DNA of 64,000 nt from Campylorhamphus procurvoides (GCA_013396655.1 WBMV01004137.1:3713838-3777837); one strand, 5' to 3'; positions 1 through 13,599 are shown, counted from the stretch's first letter. The notes: generated from the sequence alone by a model not told the origin. Numbers and translations: made by a program.

Positions 1-747
1 GAACGTCCCAGCTGTGAAGATGGGAGACTTGTGCCTGGAACACGAACATATGCTTGACAAGTAGAAAACCTCAAATTCTTATTGTATCTTTTAAATAAGA
101 TTAACTTAGATTAACTTTCTTAATGAGCTGACACATTGTCAGACCGTAGAGGCTATAGTCCAGAATGAAGCAAAATTAATGAAAGGATATTGATTAAGTT
201 GTGAACAGAGCAGTCACTGTGCTTTAGGACATGACTGTCTTCTTAAATTAAAGAAATATTCTTTTAAAATGCTTGTTGCTGATGGACAGAACCTAGCTGG
301 GAGTTTAGTTTTCCAAATGACCACCAAATAGACAGAAAGACTCCTTTAAATGACTGTGTCAGGCTCTGTTTTGTGGTAGATGCAGGGTCTTTGTTCAAGT
401 ACTAATGAGGTGTATGTTTTCCTTCAATTTCTGTCACATATTGCACTAATATAAAAGGAAAGAATACTGTAAAATTGACCAGTGATTAAAAATTGAGCCT
501 TTATGCAGCTGTCTTTTCAATTATGTTTCACACAAAATGCTCATGTAGAATTTCAGTAAGAATTAGTTTTGTGACTAGGAGCATTGTTTATCCAACTTCA
601 CACAGCTGGACTCAACTCAAGACTCCTGTCAGTCCTGAGTAGACAAAATCTCTGGAAAAATAAGCCAACTTACCCTAAAGATGGACTGAATACCAAGGTG
701 CAGGAACATCAGATTGTTGTGGTCTGGTTTCCCAATATATTTTCTTA

Positions 748-1160
748 TCACAGATTCACACAATGGTTAAGGTTGGAAGGGACCACCGTGAATCATCTGG
801 TCCAACCTCCCTGCTCAGGCAGGACCATCCTAGAGCATGTTACTCAGGGCTATGACCAGGCAGTTCTTGAATCTCTCCAGTGACGGAGCCACAGCCTCTC
901 TGGGTAACGTCTTCCAGTGCATACTCACCTACACAGTAAAGCAGTTCTTCCTCATATTCATGTGGAACTTCCTGTGAATCACTGTCTGCCCTTTACTTCT
1001 TGTTCTACTGCTTGGCACCCTTAAGAAGAGCCTGGCTCCATCCTCTTGGCACCCCACCTTCAGATACTTATAGACACTGATGAGGTCCGCTCTCAGTTGT
1101 CTCTTCTTGAGGCTGAACAGGCCCAATCTACACTTCCTGAGTTTGCCTATGAGGATGTTC
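748..1160 (-). mobile_element. CR1 LINE, 5'-truncated 3' part, minus strand
   Basis: On the minus strand the translation keeps the end of the CR1 reverse-transcriptase protein: LGLFSLKKRQLRADLISVYK, then GCQEDGARLF and further residues ending in CFTV. On the + strand the 3' UTR reads ggttggaagggacc and catctggtccaacctccctg, the reverse complement of the well-known CR1 3' end. Similarity stops near 1160, so the copy is 5'-truncated as most CR1 copies are. Several substitutions show it is not recent. The open frame running on to 1234 is not part of CR1. Confidence 0.9.
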
Positions 1161-1989
1161 TGCTGTTTGCTGACATCTAGGAAGGTACCAGTGCCAGCTA
1201 AAACTTTTCTTATGACTGGTATTTCAAAGAGCATTCTCTGGTGTCTAATAAAAGGTATGTCCTCATGATGTAGTTTCTCCCTCCGCAGGGATACTGAGAA
1301 AGTAACTCTACCAGGATGTTATTTTTGTGAAGGTTGTGGGAACTTACCAAGTTTCTGACTCCTACTGCACTTTCTGGAACTAGCCACTAAGTCCAAAAAG
1401 TTACTGTGGTTTGGGAGAACAACACAAATTGTTGAAGACCTTTTCCAGTGTGGTTACATATGTCTTGCTAGTGTGTAGAATCAGCCTAAAAATAATGTTC
1501 TAAGAAACAAAAAGCAATTATGTGAGTGGTTACTGGGAAGTGCAATAGAAATGACAGATGTATTTGCTGGCTAGAAAGTGTTGGTTTAGCAGTGTTAACT
1601 TATTAAAATATTGTGCATGATTTCCCCCATTTTATTTCCTGCTTTGAATTATGCATCTAGAGTACCCCTTGATTTGTTAGCTTTTGGATGAACTATAGGA
1701 ATTTTTTTCCCTTTCCAACTAGCAGGGCCAGCAGGCTATCCATGCTGGAAGCACTTCAGCATTCAGACTCTTTCCATAGAATGGTGCAGTCCACTGGATG
1801 TTCAGCCGTGCCCTTCTGTGAGATGAGCTGTGCAATTCTCATGCACTCTCGGTTACTCTTTCCTATTCTGAATAAGTTTTCTTGGCTTAAGCACCACAAG
1901 TCTCTTGATGAGTTATTGGGTTGGACTGACTATCCTGGTATTTCCTATTGGCCTTCAGAAGAAAATGTGAAATACTGCCCTTAGTATTG

Positions 1990-2010
1990 TAAATAAATAA
2001 ATAAATATTT
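1990..2010. repeat. (AAAT)n short tandem repeat
   Basis: Four imperfect units of aaat/aata, followed by further A/T-rich sequence. It also creates AATAAA hexamers, but no gene ends here. Confidence 0.8.
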
Positions 2011-4161
2011 TAAATAAAGTTTATAAATGTGCAAAATGAATTTCAGAATGGAAGTAGTTTACATTGGCCTAGTGCTGTTAATTGCATTTACTGGCAGAAA
2101 TGGACCAACAGAAAATTTGGTTAATTAACATCAATAAGTAATACAAAATTGAGGCATTTTGCATTTCTTAAAACACTGCACCTTCTGTGGGGATCAGGAA
2201 TAGGTACAGCTTTCTCCCTCACTAAATGATTCTGGAAATGACTCACATTCTTGCAGTTTTTGGCAAGCTTTCTTAATCCCCTGTCTCACTGCGTGGCTCA
2301 TCTTCAGGCAAACTTTGCAATAGTTGCTGCCAAGTCACAGATGAATGCAGAAGTAGCAGGCAGAACCAGACATCCAGAGGTAAAGGACCTCTGTATGTTT
2401 TGGCATATCCCTTGACAGCTTCTGGAAAGTCTTTTGCAGATAATGTTTGATATTTCCAATATTGCTCATGTGTAAATCACAGAGTTATCTTAGTGATAGG
2501 AAAAAAAAGATAGAGAGTCAGTATGAAGAGAATTGACTGTAATGCAGATAAGGCACTGAGGAAGTGAATTAAACTTCATTCTAAACAAAGTTTAACCAGG
2601 GCTAATGGTCAAAAATGTCTTAATTCACCCTCAAAGCCAAGGATGTCTGGACCTGAGAAAATGCCTATGAATTAATTACACTGCATTACTTAATGACTAT
2701 AAAATTTTCAGTCCCTTTGGTGTCTGTTAACAGGTTCCCCTGTAATTGCTGTGCAGTTTTCTAGGAGGGGAGAAATTCTAATTTTATTGTTTAGCATGTT
2801 AATCAGAAGCAAAGTTTGAGGTGTTCTAACATAATATTCAGGTGATCAATGTCAATTCCAGAATGCCAAATAAATAGATTTTTATTGTTAAAACTCACCT
2901 GACTGTAGACTGCACAGGTGTTTTTGGCAGTAATAAAAAAATCTGTCTTAAACACTGTCACTGCAGAGATCCCGTGAGTGTCCAATCTGCACATCCTCTG
3001 AAAATTGCTGTAATTGTTGTCCTTCTGTGAAGGATCCTGACTGTGGGAAGCGTAGTTTGTAAGCTGACCATGGTTCTTCATGTGCATGACAAGAGCCAAT
3101 GATGAGTTTTCTGCTCTGTAGCCCCACCATGGCCCTCCAACTAACCTACTTTCAAATACTGCTAAATTAAACTTTTTCCCCTTTCATTGTCTTCTAAGCA
3201 GGTACCATGATTTGTACATATTTCTGATCTCCTCTCTTTTATTTCTCTGCAAAATGCTCCACTTCCACCATTTTTTCCCCCTAGCACTTGCATTTTTGTA
3301 GTGTTTATCCAGCAATGGGCTTATAACATCTGTATCTTAGGAGTAAAGGAAAGGAGAAACAGAAGGGAATCCTGTATGTCCTCAGACGTACAGGCTGGTC
3401 ACCAAACTGAGTCAGATTGCAAAAGAGGTTAATTACATGTTAAAGACTATAGTTTCTCACATTTAGTGAATGACATTAACTTTTCTGCTGTTTTCTGCTT
3501 GTGGTTTGCCAGTAGTCACATGTCATTTATCATTATTTGTATGAATGAGCTGAATCTCCTTACCATTGGTATTTAGTCTCAGCCCATGCTTAACAAAAGC
3601 AGAATAATGAAAATTCAAATTCAAATTGAAAAAACTGAGGAATTTTTAGCAAAGCATCGAACTGTGAAGACAAATATTGTCCTGACAGCTACCTTTGCTC
3701 TAAGCTGAATCAGATCAACTGTTGCTGTGCTTTGACTGGCTCAGATTTAAACAACTCAGTGGTATTCTAAGTCCCTTGTTGTTGAAAACCACATTTTTGA
3801 ACTTGAATATAAAGAATAACTTCACCAATGCACTCAGAAGGGAGGAGAAGAGCTATAGGGACTTAAATAATCTGCAATGTAAAGCAGGGAGGGGCCAACC
3901 CTGTCCTGTCCTTTTGAAAAAAGATGTTTTATTTGAAGGGAAAAGCTTATGAGTAGTGTGGTTGGCAGGCTGGCTGCCTCCCAAGCTGTCTGGAGGCAAG
4001 CAGGGCCTTCCAGGTGATGCACAAGGTTCTTGGATTGTGTGGATGTGCTCACTATTCATTTGTGAGGCTGCAAACACAAAACTCTGCTCTTGAAGGGTAA
4101 ATGAACTGAGAAAAAACAGTGGGTAAACCCTTTTCAATGCCAGCAGAGAGACTTTGGCTTT

Positions 4162-4214
4162 CGTTTTGTTTGGGTTTTTTGTTTGTTTGTTTGTTTTTTT
4201 CTGTTTTTTTTTAA
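4162..4214. repeat. GTTT-rich and T-rich low-complexity stretch
   Basis: Repeated gttt units followed by runs of T. This is simple sequence of the kind left by an A-rich tail on the other strand, but no retroposon could be identified next to it. Confidence 0.7.
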
Positions 4215-4597
4215 ATGGATTTTTAAGAGTGAGTTTGTTTGACCACAGTGGTAAATTCGATCAGAAAAAAGCTTATAGGGTCTTGCAGGACACCAACATG
4301 CTCCAACTGCTATTGTGTGTCAGGTACAAAATTAATCATATTTGTGTAGCATTTTCTAGAAATCCCCTATGTGCTGCCCCTTACTGGAGCAAAGAAATAT
4401 GGGCTTGCTTCTATTATTTTTGTTAAGCTTTATTTATTGTGATGTTGCTCTTATTGTGACCTATGAACAAGGAGTCAGCTTTAGAAAAAGGAGAGATGGT
4501 CTCATTTTATATGCATGTGGAAATACAGATTTTGAAAGCTGCTCTTTGAAAAACTAGAAATACCCAAGTCAAAGCTGGATGAATTTTTAGGCTTTTT

Positions 4598-4630
4598 CCC
4601 CCCCCTTTATTTTCACCCCCCCCCACCCCC
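4598..4630. repeat. C-run cluster (G-rich on the minus strand)
   Basis: Runs of nine C, nine C and five C lie within 33 bp. The minus strand therefore has at least four G-runs of three or more and could form a G-quadruplex. Confidence 0.8.
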
Positions 4631-6548
4631 TGACTTCTTAAATTCTGAAATTACTGGTTTACTCCCTCTGCTCCAGAATGCCACAGAACAGTTTTGTTTA
4701 GTCCTTTATCTGAGTTTCTAAATTACATGTAGGACATGATGCCACATGCTTTCTCTTAAAGTACTGGGCTTTTTTGCACTATTCTGCCCTTCTGTTTTCT
4801 GATGTGGATACAACACCTGCTTTATATGTCTGCTGAATACTTTGTCACTTGGTTTCTGCCTAATCAGATCTGATGAAGGGCTTTGTCTCTCTTGTGCCAG
4901 GAGATTTGGCTCAGACTCTCAAAGCAACTGCACAGGTTATTTAAAGGGTTTATTCTCATTCCAACAGAGATAATCTTTATCACATTAGATTTTACCAACT
5001 TTGTCCTTTATAACAAGCAGCATAAAATTAAACCAATACAGACTTTAAAAAAAGCTAGCTTGGATGTCTTCTCTGTGTTGATTCGGGAGCTATTTATTTG
5101 CAAGTAATTTAAAGATATTCATTTAATATTTAATTTTTTTTTGAGCTGAATGGATAATTTAAAGTGTACTATGTTAAGTAATTGTATTATAGTAATACTG
5201 TAAAGCTAAAAATATAATACCAGGAAACAGATAGATGGAATAAATGTGCTGTGTGAATTTGAGCAAAGATAATGATAAAGCTGATCTTAATTGTAACCAA
5301 GCCATCTATAAAAGCTAATGGCTGGAAGTTAAAGCAATACAAATTCCATTTCAGAGTATGATGTCCTGAAGGGCATCTGGGTGAAGGATCACTCAGCAGC
5401 CACATGCATCTTTCACTGTTTGCCTCCACACTGGCTGCTGGGCACATAGATGTGAGACAAGCCTAAATGGAGCTTCTGATCTAACTTATGGTAGCTGCTT
5501 TCACGAATTAAATAAAGTATGATTTTTAAAAAACTGATGACTACTGATGAACTAAAAAAAATCTCAGGAATATGATGGGTTTATACCCAGAGCTCTGCTT
5601 TCACATGAGTAATGCAATCTGAAACCAGGTCAGTTTTATGCTCCTTTTTTTTTGCTTGTGTGGAAGCAGATATTTTTCACACATCTGATTCTGTGGGCTG
5701 AGTCAGTACAGCTTTACAAGGCTTGGGCTCAGGGTCTGCCTCTGGGGTCACTGGAAACAGGGTGCACCTACCAGGGCAAGGACAAAAGCTGCTTGTTTGA
5801 GTGTGCTCTGTGTTGTGTTGATTCACCCACAGACAGCCAGGAAAAGCCTCTGTATCTGATTATGAACATTACAAACAAATCTGGACTTTGTTTGCTAAAC
5901 TCCTTCTGTACAGCAGAAAACTCTTACTCAATTTATTTATCTTTTACCTTTTACACCATGGTATTTGCCATCACTGGTTAAAAAATATTAACTGTTAAAT
6001 CTTTTATAAAAAGAGTGATTTATTTTATTTCCAGGGTAAGTATTTTTCTCATTTTGGGCCCATTTTTGGTATTTAGTGTTCCTCCTTGCCTAGCTGCTGC
6101 AATTTCTTGGAAAAAAATCAGACTGTAAATAGTTCTGTTTCCATGAAATGTTGAGCAGAGTGGAATTTCAGAGTTTGAAATTGCATCTAGAGTGATCTAG
6201 GCTTTTTTCTCTCCTTCTCTCCATCCCACCTTTCAACATGATTCTCTGATCCCGATTACACCTTTGTATAGGATTCTGTGGAATACAAGAAACAATTTGA
6301 CCAATGGTTTTTAAGGTGTGCATTACAGCTGCCAAAGTCTGGAAACAAGGATAATGTCCTAGACCAAGGAAAGATAACAGCATTTGAAATATTTTGTTAA
6401 TTTTTAAGTTCTAGACTGATCAGTGACAATAAAAGTTACAGACTTTTATTTGGTGTGTATGTTGGATGTTTGTGAAAGGATCATCAGTAAAGAATTCATT
6501 TTAATGCAGAACAGATTCATGAGCCCATGAAATATTTTATATGAATAA

Positions 6549-6573
6549 TTCTACAATTCCATGATTCTGTGAA
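6549..6573 (+). mobile_element. Possible CR1 3' tail remnant
   Basis: The stretch ttctacaattccatgattct resembles the terminal ATTCTATGATTCT repeat of CR1. No recognisable CR1 3' UTR precedes it, so it may be a very old remnant or chance. Confidence 0.25.
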
Positions 6574-7170
6574 TTTGTTCAGTGGGAAAGGATTATGGAT
6601 CTGGTACTAAGGGTACTGCAGTGTTCACAAAACACAGTAGAAGCTGCTTTTCTTCCATAAAAGAAAATGTGGTATTTATAGCACTGTGTAACTTCATGTT
6701 ACAAAGCAAGAAGCCAGAAAGGCAGACCAGAATTTTCCCCTGATAAAGTCTTTTTATTCCTTTAACTTCCTTTCTGCACTTGGTTAAAGAAGTTTTGCCG
6801 TCATTGGACTTGCACACATACTCATCCTACTTCAATTTTTCTCATCCTCCACCCTGTCCACAGTTACATTTCTGCAAGGTAAAGTGTGGAAAAAAATATT
6901 TGTGTCCTCTCTTTTTTTTCCCTTCTTTCATGTTTATACAAAAGCTGAATGAATTTTCAGTGTTCTTGCATACTAGTTTCCTACTCATTAGCTCTTTTCC
7001 AATAGCACCCTCAGGCCTGCACTGCCTGCATGGACACTGGATTGGCAAAGGGTGCAAGAAAATACGATGCTATTTGAGGAAACTGAGGCAAAGAAAAGCA
7101 AAGTAGCTTTCCTAAAATCTTGCAGATTTATACCACAAAGCTGAAATTTGAGATAAAAATTTCTTAACAT

Positions 7171-7193
7171 TTATTTATTTAGTTAGTTAGTTA
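7171..7193. repeat. ATTT/AGTT short tandem repeats
   Basis: Units of attt followed by three units of agtt. This is simple intronic sequence. Confidence 0.7.
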
Positions 7194-7930
7194 GCTATTT
7201 TCTGAGTTTCTGTGAAGTGCAGACTATCCTCTCTTGGTGTATGCTTGACTTTTTGAAACCCAGAGGTACTGAAGCCTATCTGCAGCATCTTCCTGTCAGT
7301 CATAGGCAGTTAGAAATTGAAGCATATGCTAACGTCACAGACAGTCACAAACAAGTAAGAAATATGGAGGTGAGAGGACCGGGGCTGTTTCAGTGAAATC
7401 ATTCAGTTGGTCCCTGAGGAACTGCTGGTGTCTAGCTCTTATTCCTGGAGATGTGCTGGCATAGGTGCACCTATGCTGCAAGTACACCTATACTGATGGG
7501 AAGGCATCTAGTATGGTAGTTTGCTTTGATCTGGTGAAGTGAAATAAGATGTACTCGGAAACATAATTTTAGCAATATTTCTACCTTAATGTTGCTGGAC
7601 TATTTCTTCCCTCTGTACTAGACAGAGTCAATTTGAGGTACTGAAATGGTCTGACAGTAGATGTTATGTCACAGTAATAAATTTGCAGTGATTGACCTGA
7701 TGTCAAAGGTAAACAAGAACGAAGCTGTGTTTAACAAAACTCATTTCACATATTGCTTCCTCAAAAAGGAGAGTTTAAAAGCATGGGGCTTCTGTTGACC
7801 TAGGTTTTCTCTCTTTCACCTTGGTCTCATTTATGTTTGCAGCCATTTTCTCTAACCAGTTTTTTGTGTTTTAACTGGGTTACCTCTGCTCTGCTGGGCT
7901 TGCCATTGTGGTGGTGGCACCAGCACCAGC

Positions 7931-8167
7931 ATGTGCTGGCAGCAGAAGGTGTTTGGCTTGGCTGTGGGTGTCCCATGTTCTTCCTCACAGCTCCAGCTGT
8001 CTGAAACCCACCTGCTGTGCTGGGAAAAGGTTCTGGAAGCTCTTCAGGAAAATACACAGCCATTTGATGTCCTGCCTAGAGCAAATGTGCAAGAGTTAAA
8101 TTTGGCACTTGGTCAGCTCACCAGTGGAACAGACTTGATTACAGCTGTCTTTGCTGTTTGTTGGTGA
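7931..8167 (+). other. Unidentified coding-like ORF upstream of a GPR158 exon
   Basis: A 78-codon open frame has a protein-like composition: charged and amphipathic segments such as LCWEKVLEALQEN and LPRANVQELNLALG, unlike the low-complexity chance ORFs nearby. A possible splice acceptor (ttcttcctcacag, ending at 7989) lies within it and would give an exon starting LQLSETHLLC. I do not recognise the protein, and it is not the segment that precedes CMPIKG in known GPR158. It ends at tga 200 bp before the real exon. It could be a piece of a processed pseudogene or chance. Confidence 0.2.
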
Positions 8168-8368
8168 TGAATGACAAGGCAAAAAAACTGGAGTGATGTA
8201 TGACTGTGAGAAAAGCCACTGAGAAAATGCTGTCAGTCTGCAAGGGGTGCCTGTTTATTCTTAGAAGTCTGCACACAATATCTTACAATGTTTTTATGCT
8301 TGAATGTACATCTGAGTATACAGTTGTATGATCATCTGCATGACTTTTCTTTTTTTCCTTTCTCACAG

Positions 8369-8471
8369 TGCATGCCAATTAAAGGCCTTGGATTTGTGCT
8401 TGGAGCCTACAAATGTATTTGCAAGGCTGGATTCTATCATCCCAACATCTTCTCAGTGAACAGCTTTCAGA
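8369..8471 (+). CDS. GPR158: GPR158 exon: cysteine-rich extracellular stalk, first part
   Basis: This 103-nt exon encodes 34 residues plus one base of the next codon (phase 0 in, phase 1 out). It begins CMPIKGLGFVLGAYKC and has cysteines at exon residues 1, 16 and 18, as expected for the EGF-like stalk that links the Cache domain to the membrane. The 5' boundary is a strong polypyrimidine tract ending in cacag; the 3' boundary is A|gtaagt, a consensus donor. The open frame continues upstream into intron, so a longer ORF starting at 8288 is not meaningful. The preceding human segment (a Cys-containing stretch ending in HLNNSE) was looked for upstream and is not in the window. The residues just after GFYHP differ from the human ones I recall. 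Confidence 0.97.
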
Positions 8472-9461
8472 GTAAGTGCCTTTGCTTGAGTTAAAAAAAA
8501 AGAAGAAAATACAGCTAGCATTAATAATGCAGGGCTCCTTCTTATCCTTGTCTGGGTTATACAGTAAAATCCCAGCAGTTTGCAACTCTTGGGTTATATA
8601 ATCACTTAAGGATTTCTAGCCCTTTGGTTTGTCATTCATGATACTCTTGAGGATCCTGTAAAACATACCCACTTGAAGAATATTTGATTTGTAAATAAAT
8701 TTAAAAACATGAAGTCTTGCTAAGGGGAAATAGAGATTTCTGGCATCTGTGCTCAAGCAGAAGTATTTTGGAAATTAATCTACTCATTTTCTCTTTAGCC
8801 AGAAGAAATGAGAGTGCCCTAGCCTCTGGCTTTGCACAGGCTTTAATTGCTTTCATTTTACTTCATTTACAAAAGAGAATTCAAAGGAGCGTCCAAACTC
8901 TGACATGTGCTGATGAGGTCATAGAGATGGTTCAGGCCTGGGAGTCTGTTTAGCTCTAGGATGTCTATGACGTACAGCCTATACATGCCCAGGGCACACA
9001 CTGTATGGTACTTCAACTGAGTTGCCCACAGTAGGGGGAACAGAACTCGGTTGATTCCAGGAGGGAAAATAGATAAATTGCGTGCCCATAGTTGATGTCT
9101 GTTACTTTTATCATATAACCAAATCTCTACAGATTTTGTGCTGAAATTGTTGTAGTTTTGCTAGTAGAGCTCATGCTGCAGTCACAAGTGCAAAGCTGCT
9201 GCTTGAAGGTGTAACAGGGCATCCTTCTCTGCCTCCTGCTTTCGGCTGAATGCCATCCACAGCTTCTTTGCACCATCTTTTAGCCAGAGGTTTATGTCAT
9301 CAGTTCTCTGCTGTGAGAGTGGTTTGTTTGAGATGCCCAGGGAATGGCAATGAGTAACTTTCACCAAGCTTGATCCAGGACTGTGTGTGTTATCTCCTGC
9401 CTTGTGTGAAAATATCTGTTCCTGTTCCACTATAGAAATATCTCTAGTACTTAACGTGCAA

Positions 9462-9477
9462 ATATATATATATATAT
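9462..9477. repeat. (AT)n microsatellite
   Basis: An uninterrupted run of AT dinucleotides, 16 bp long, within intron sequence. Confidence 0.9.
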
Positions 9478-12304
9478 CTGTGAGGAATACCACGTCTTCT
9501 GTATATATTTGTAGCCTAAATAGCACAGATTTTACAAGAGTTTACCTTGTGAATGTATGTTTCCCCTTCTCTTTTCATATTGCAAAGTGTTGCAGATGGC
9601 AACCTTGTGATAATGCTATTTCTCTGGGCTGTGTGAATCTTCTGATAGAGTAAAGAGGATGTTTGGTTTCTCCTGCAGGGTGGTGTGTTCCAGTGGAATT
9701 GGGATTTACCTCCTTGAGTGGGCCTATAAACAAAAATCATTCTTAGATTTTTGTCATCCCAAATGCCACAGAACACACAAAAATAATGTGGCTAGAGATC
9801 ATAACAGTACTGATCATCAGGGATGAGATTAATTTTATTTCATGTGTGTGCTTGGTATGTATTAGTCACCTAGGTTTCAACTGCAATCAGCATCAAGAGC
9901 ATGGCTCCCCTGGAGAGTAATTTGTGTTTTGATGGGAAAAGTAATACCTCAGACAAGTAAGCTTTTTTCTCCATTCACTTTGGAAGGAAGAGCCTATATA
10001 CCTGCCTTAGAATGTATATTTAGCTCCTAATAGAGTAAATTTGTCTCAAGAAAGTGTTTAGTTATACTGATATTTTAGGGTATGTAATTCCATGATATGG
10101 GTTTGATTTAAGCCTTTGTTTCTGTGAGCTAATGTGAATTTTGAGCCGCTTTAATTCATCCAGATGCAACTTGATCTGCCAGGTTGTGTAGATGATTTCA
10201 AAGAGTGAACAGTGAGACTGGACATGACTGAAGTAATGAGAAAAACCTGTGGTTCAAAGGAGAGTTGGCCCTGTTAAATAGCTACATTCCATAAAAAGAA
10301 AGGGGGAAAACCCCCACATGGTTAAAATGGCTATAGTTTGTATTTGGTGGTTCCAAATTCTGCTAATGTAGAAATTCTAGACACGAATCTTGCAAGCAGT
10401 TTTGACAGAAGCTGTCTGACCTGAAAAATCTCTGTGGAGATAGGTTGGTGAAATCTGATGATAAAGGAGGTGAAACTGAATAGAAATGTTAATCATTTAG
10501 AAAATATTCCTGGTAGAATAAAATAAAGAGGCAGTAAAGATTTGCTGGTCTTGAAATATAAGAAAGAAGATAGAAAAAAATTGACCAGTTTTATACTTCT
10601 CTGGATTGAAAAATTGGATTGAGTGTGTTGTGTCTTGAAACAGGAGCATTTTTCAATGATACTGGGATTCTGCTCCTCAGCAAAATATGGTTAACTACAG
10701 TTGCATATTGTGCCTGAAGTGTCCAACTTTTAAGCGGGGGGCGGAGGATAGGCTTTGCTTTAGGTCCAGATTAATGTTTTGTTTTGAGTCTGAAAGGCAT
10801 CTGTATTAGATGCAGGGGTGTTGAACACTCTACACAGTTTACTGGTAGGAAGGCTTAAGAGATTGCTTCTCTTCCTGTCCGCAAACTCAGCTGTGGCCCT
10901 GAACACCAGGATGCAATGTGGCATAAACAGGTGTAGGAAAGATTCTGCAGGTCGGTTGCGTTTCTGTCTTAAAGGAGCACAGTGTTACTGCTCCCAGGGA
11001 AGTTGCACGTGTTGCATGTTCCCAAAGAGTGTGTGGGACAGGGGCACAGCTGGCATTTAGGCTGTTCTCTTACTGAATAAGAAGCCAGGCAGGAGGGCAT
11101 TTCCCTCCCAAGTCTGCATTCATTCTTCAGAACTGACAGTGCCAAAAATATGTAAAACTCTTCTATTTTTAATGACTGTGTTAATGAGGACCCTGGATAC
11201 CAGTGGGGCATAAAGTTATTGCCAGATTTCCAGGGTCTCTTTTGAGGTTGGAAATTGATTTTAGAAAAAAAAAGTATTTCATGCAGTGTAGGTTATATTA
11301 ACCTGAGAGTGCTTGAGTACATGATTATGCACTTTGTCCTAATGGTTCATTTTTAGGTAGCACTATTAGTATAGGTAGAATAGACTAACTGATGACGACT
11401 TACATTTTAACATTTCTGGAACACCCTTCTCCAAAGCAGTTCTGTTCTTTGCGTCGTGGGATAATCAGATTTGCATTGGAAAATCCTTAGCAGAACAACA
11501 GTGCTTTGTTCAACCTAGAACTTTCCTCTTTAGCAATGCATCATCCATATATTGCAGAAATTCTGCTTAGCTCTTGCTGGCCAAATATGGAACCTGCCCT
11601 GTGCAAAAACTTGCTTGCACTAGAAATAGCTCTTTTGTCTGAATGTGGAACTTTGCTGTTTCTAACACTGCTATGATCACATAAAAAGTTCCAAGAGGGG
11701 TTTCCAGTTCAACAGGAATTCCCATTTTTTACACCTGCCCTTCAGCTTTGGTTCTTCAACGGGACTCATCCGTGCAGATCTTTGCACATATGTAGGTTGT
11801 CACTGACATCCCTTTCTGGGGTGAGGCTGATGACCATGGCTGATGACCAGGTTTTGATGCTAGCAGGTCCAGTCATCGCACTGAGTTACTGCAGCATCGC
11901 TGATGTAGCTGGAGTTGTGCCTCATTTACTCTGGTACAGAACAGGAGCAGAATCAGTCTTTTGTTCTGCTCAGTGCTCAGCATGCTCTGTGCTCTTTGCA
12001 TTCATCTGCTGAGTTCTGACTGGAGTGGGGGATGTTTTGGTTTGGGACAATAGCTATCCCTACCCTGGCTCTCAGCAGTCTGTGGTGCCATTCTTAGTTT
12101 GCAGAAAGATCTCAGCTGGCAGTGTCGCAGCTGCTGAGGCATCTTTTATGTGGCAAAGTGTCCTTAGGAGAACCAAAGCTGATGAAGAGTTGCCCTCAGG
12201 AGATCATTTCAAAAACAGATGGGCCAATCCAACAGAAAAATAAGCTGCAATAGAAGAGGGAAGAACTAGGAAAAAAATATGGTAGAGAGGATATAGCTGA
12301 AGCC

Positions 12305-12440
12305 TTTAAGCTTTTTGTTTTATTTTATTATACTTCATATTATTCCTACTTTTCACCAATTCTTTGTTCTTTTCTCCTTTGTTTTTATCCTTTTTATTTT
12401 TGTTACTGCATTTTTTCTGTTCTTTTTTCCTTTAGAATGG
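12305..12440. repeat. Pyrimidine-rich low-complexity block
   Basis: About 130 bases dominated by T with interspersed C, ending in cctttag. It resembles a polypyrimidine tract, but no plausible exon follows. Confidence 0.6.
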
Positions 12441-13599
12441 TACTTTTTCACTCCTCTCATTCTGTTTTTACTCCTGCAGCACAGTGTTACTTCCATCTCA
12501 TTTGCATCCATGCTAAAACATCTACAACCTTACACAGAGCAGAATTGATTTCTTATCTGTTTACCTTACAAATATCTAGAATCTTTTGTCATCTTCTGAG
12601 GAGAAAAAACTGATTTTCTTGACTGGAGGAGACATGTAATCCAACGAACTGCTGAGACAGGAGAAGGCACAATAAAATCTCTTGGACTACTGTAAGAGGC
12701 AGTAACTTCATGCTTGGCTTGGCCTCCCTGTGGTTTGAATTGATGTCCAATTGACCTGGGGGAGTAGACAGGACCAGACACAAGGGGCAGAAATGTTCAA
12801 CTATGCAGTGGGCAGCAGTGCTCTGAGTCATATAGTCAGGGCAAGGGTGTGAGTGGACAAACAAGCTCCCAGTCAGTGGTAAACACAGAGGACAGTTCTT
12901 TCACAAGATCTTCTTTTAGAGGTCTGAAAAATGTTATTTCTTTTTGTCAAGGAGGAAAAAAAAAAAGGAGAGGATTGTTAACAGTTCCTTATCACATTGT
13001 GGAAAACCTCAGGTATATGAAATTTTTTAAATCTTTCTTGTATTAGTTATAAAACAAACAATAATTTCTAAGTGAAAAAATATTCACAGAAAAATCATGT
13101 GTAGCAGGCAGTATAGACAGTGAAGATTTGTATCGATGATCTTTCTTTGTACACAACAGACAACAGGACACCAGATACAGCTAAACAAAGGCGTGCTGTT
13201 GTGTTACGAAGTCACATCCATGTGTTATTTACTGCAGCATACAACTCTTTGTTGGCTGTTATCCCTGTAGTATATGATGAGCATGCACATGTAGAAACTT
13301 CCATGCATGATTCAGATAAGAAAATCCTTGATAAAATGCATCATGATGTATTTGCAATGACTTTCTAGCTTGAACATTTCAGCAATAATGTAAGTGTATC
13401 AAGTTTAGAACCGTGCAAAATTATGAATTCATGTATTATTTGTGACAAGTAGTCTCATAACTATAGGTTTTAAATTTTACTTTTTCAGTGTGTAAGTTTT
13501 TACACTGCAAATAATTTATTTAGTTGACACAGTAAAAATACATTAACAAAAGGCTGATGTTGCTCAGAGATTTGTGATTTTAAAGAGATTAATTAATCT

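Larger units (their letters stand above)
1..8368 (+). other. GPR158: GPR158 intron (3' part)
   Basis: This is the intron upstream of the first visible exon; its donor is outside the window. It holds a minus-strand CR1 (748-1160), AAAT repeats near 1990-2010, a GTTT/T-rich stretch near 4162-4214, C-runs at 4598-4630, a possible CR1 tail (6549-6573) and an unexplained coding-like ORF (7931-8167). In 1-747, 1161-4160, 4631-6548 and 6574-7930 I see only AT-rich intronic sequence with short chance ORFs. It ends in a 20-nt pyrimidine tract before cacag at 8368. Confidence 0.9.

Noticed and set aside
929..1234. 101-codon ORF on the minus strand as a host gene
   Set aside because: The recognisable part is the C-terminal end of the CR1 reverse transcriptase; the rest is flanking sequence.
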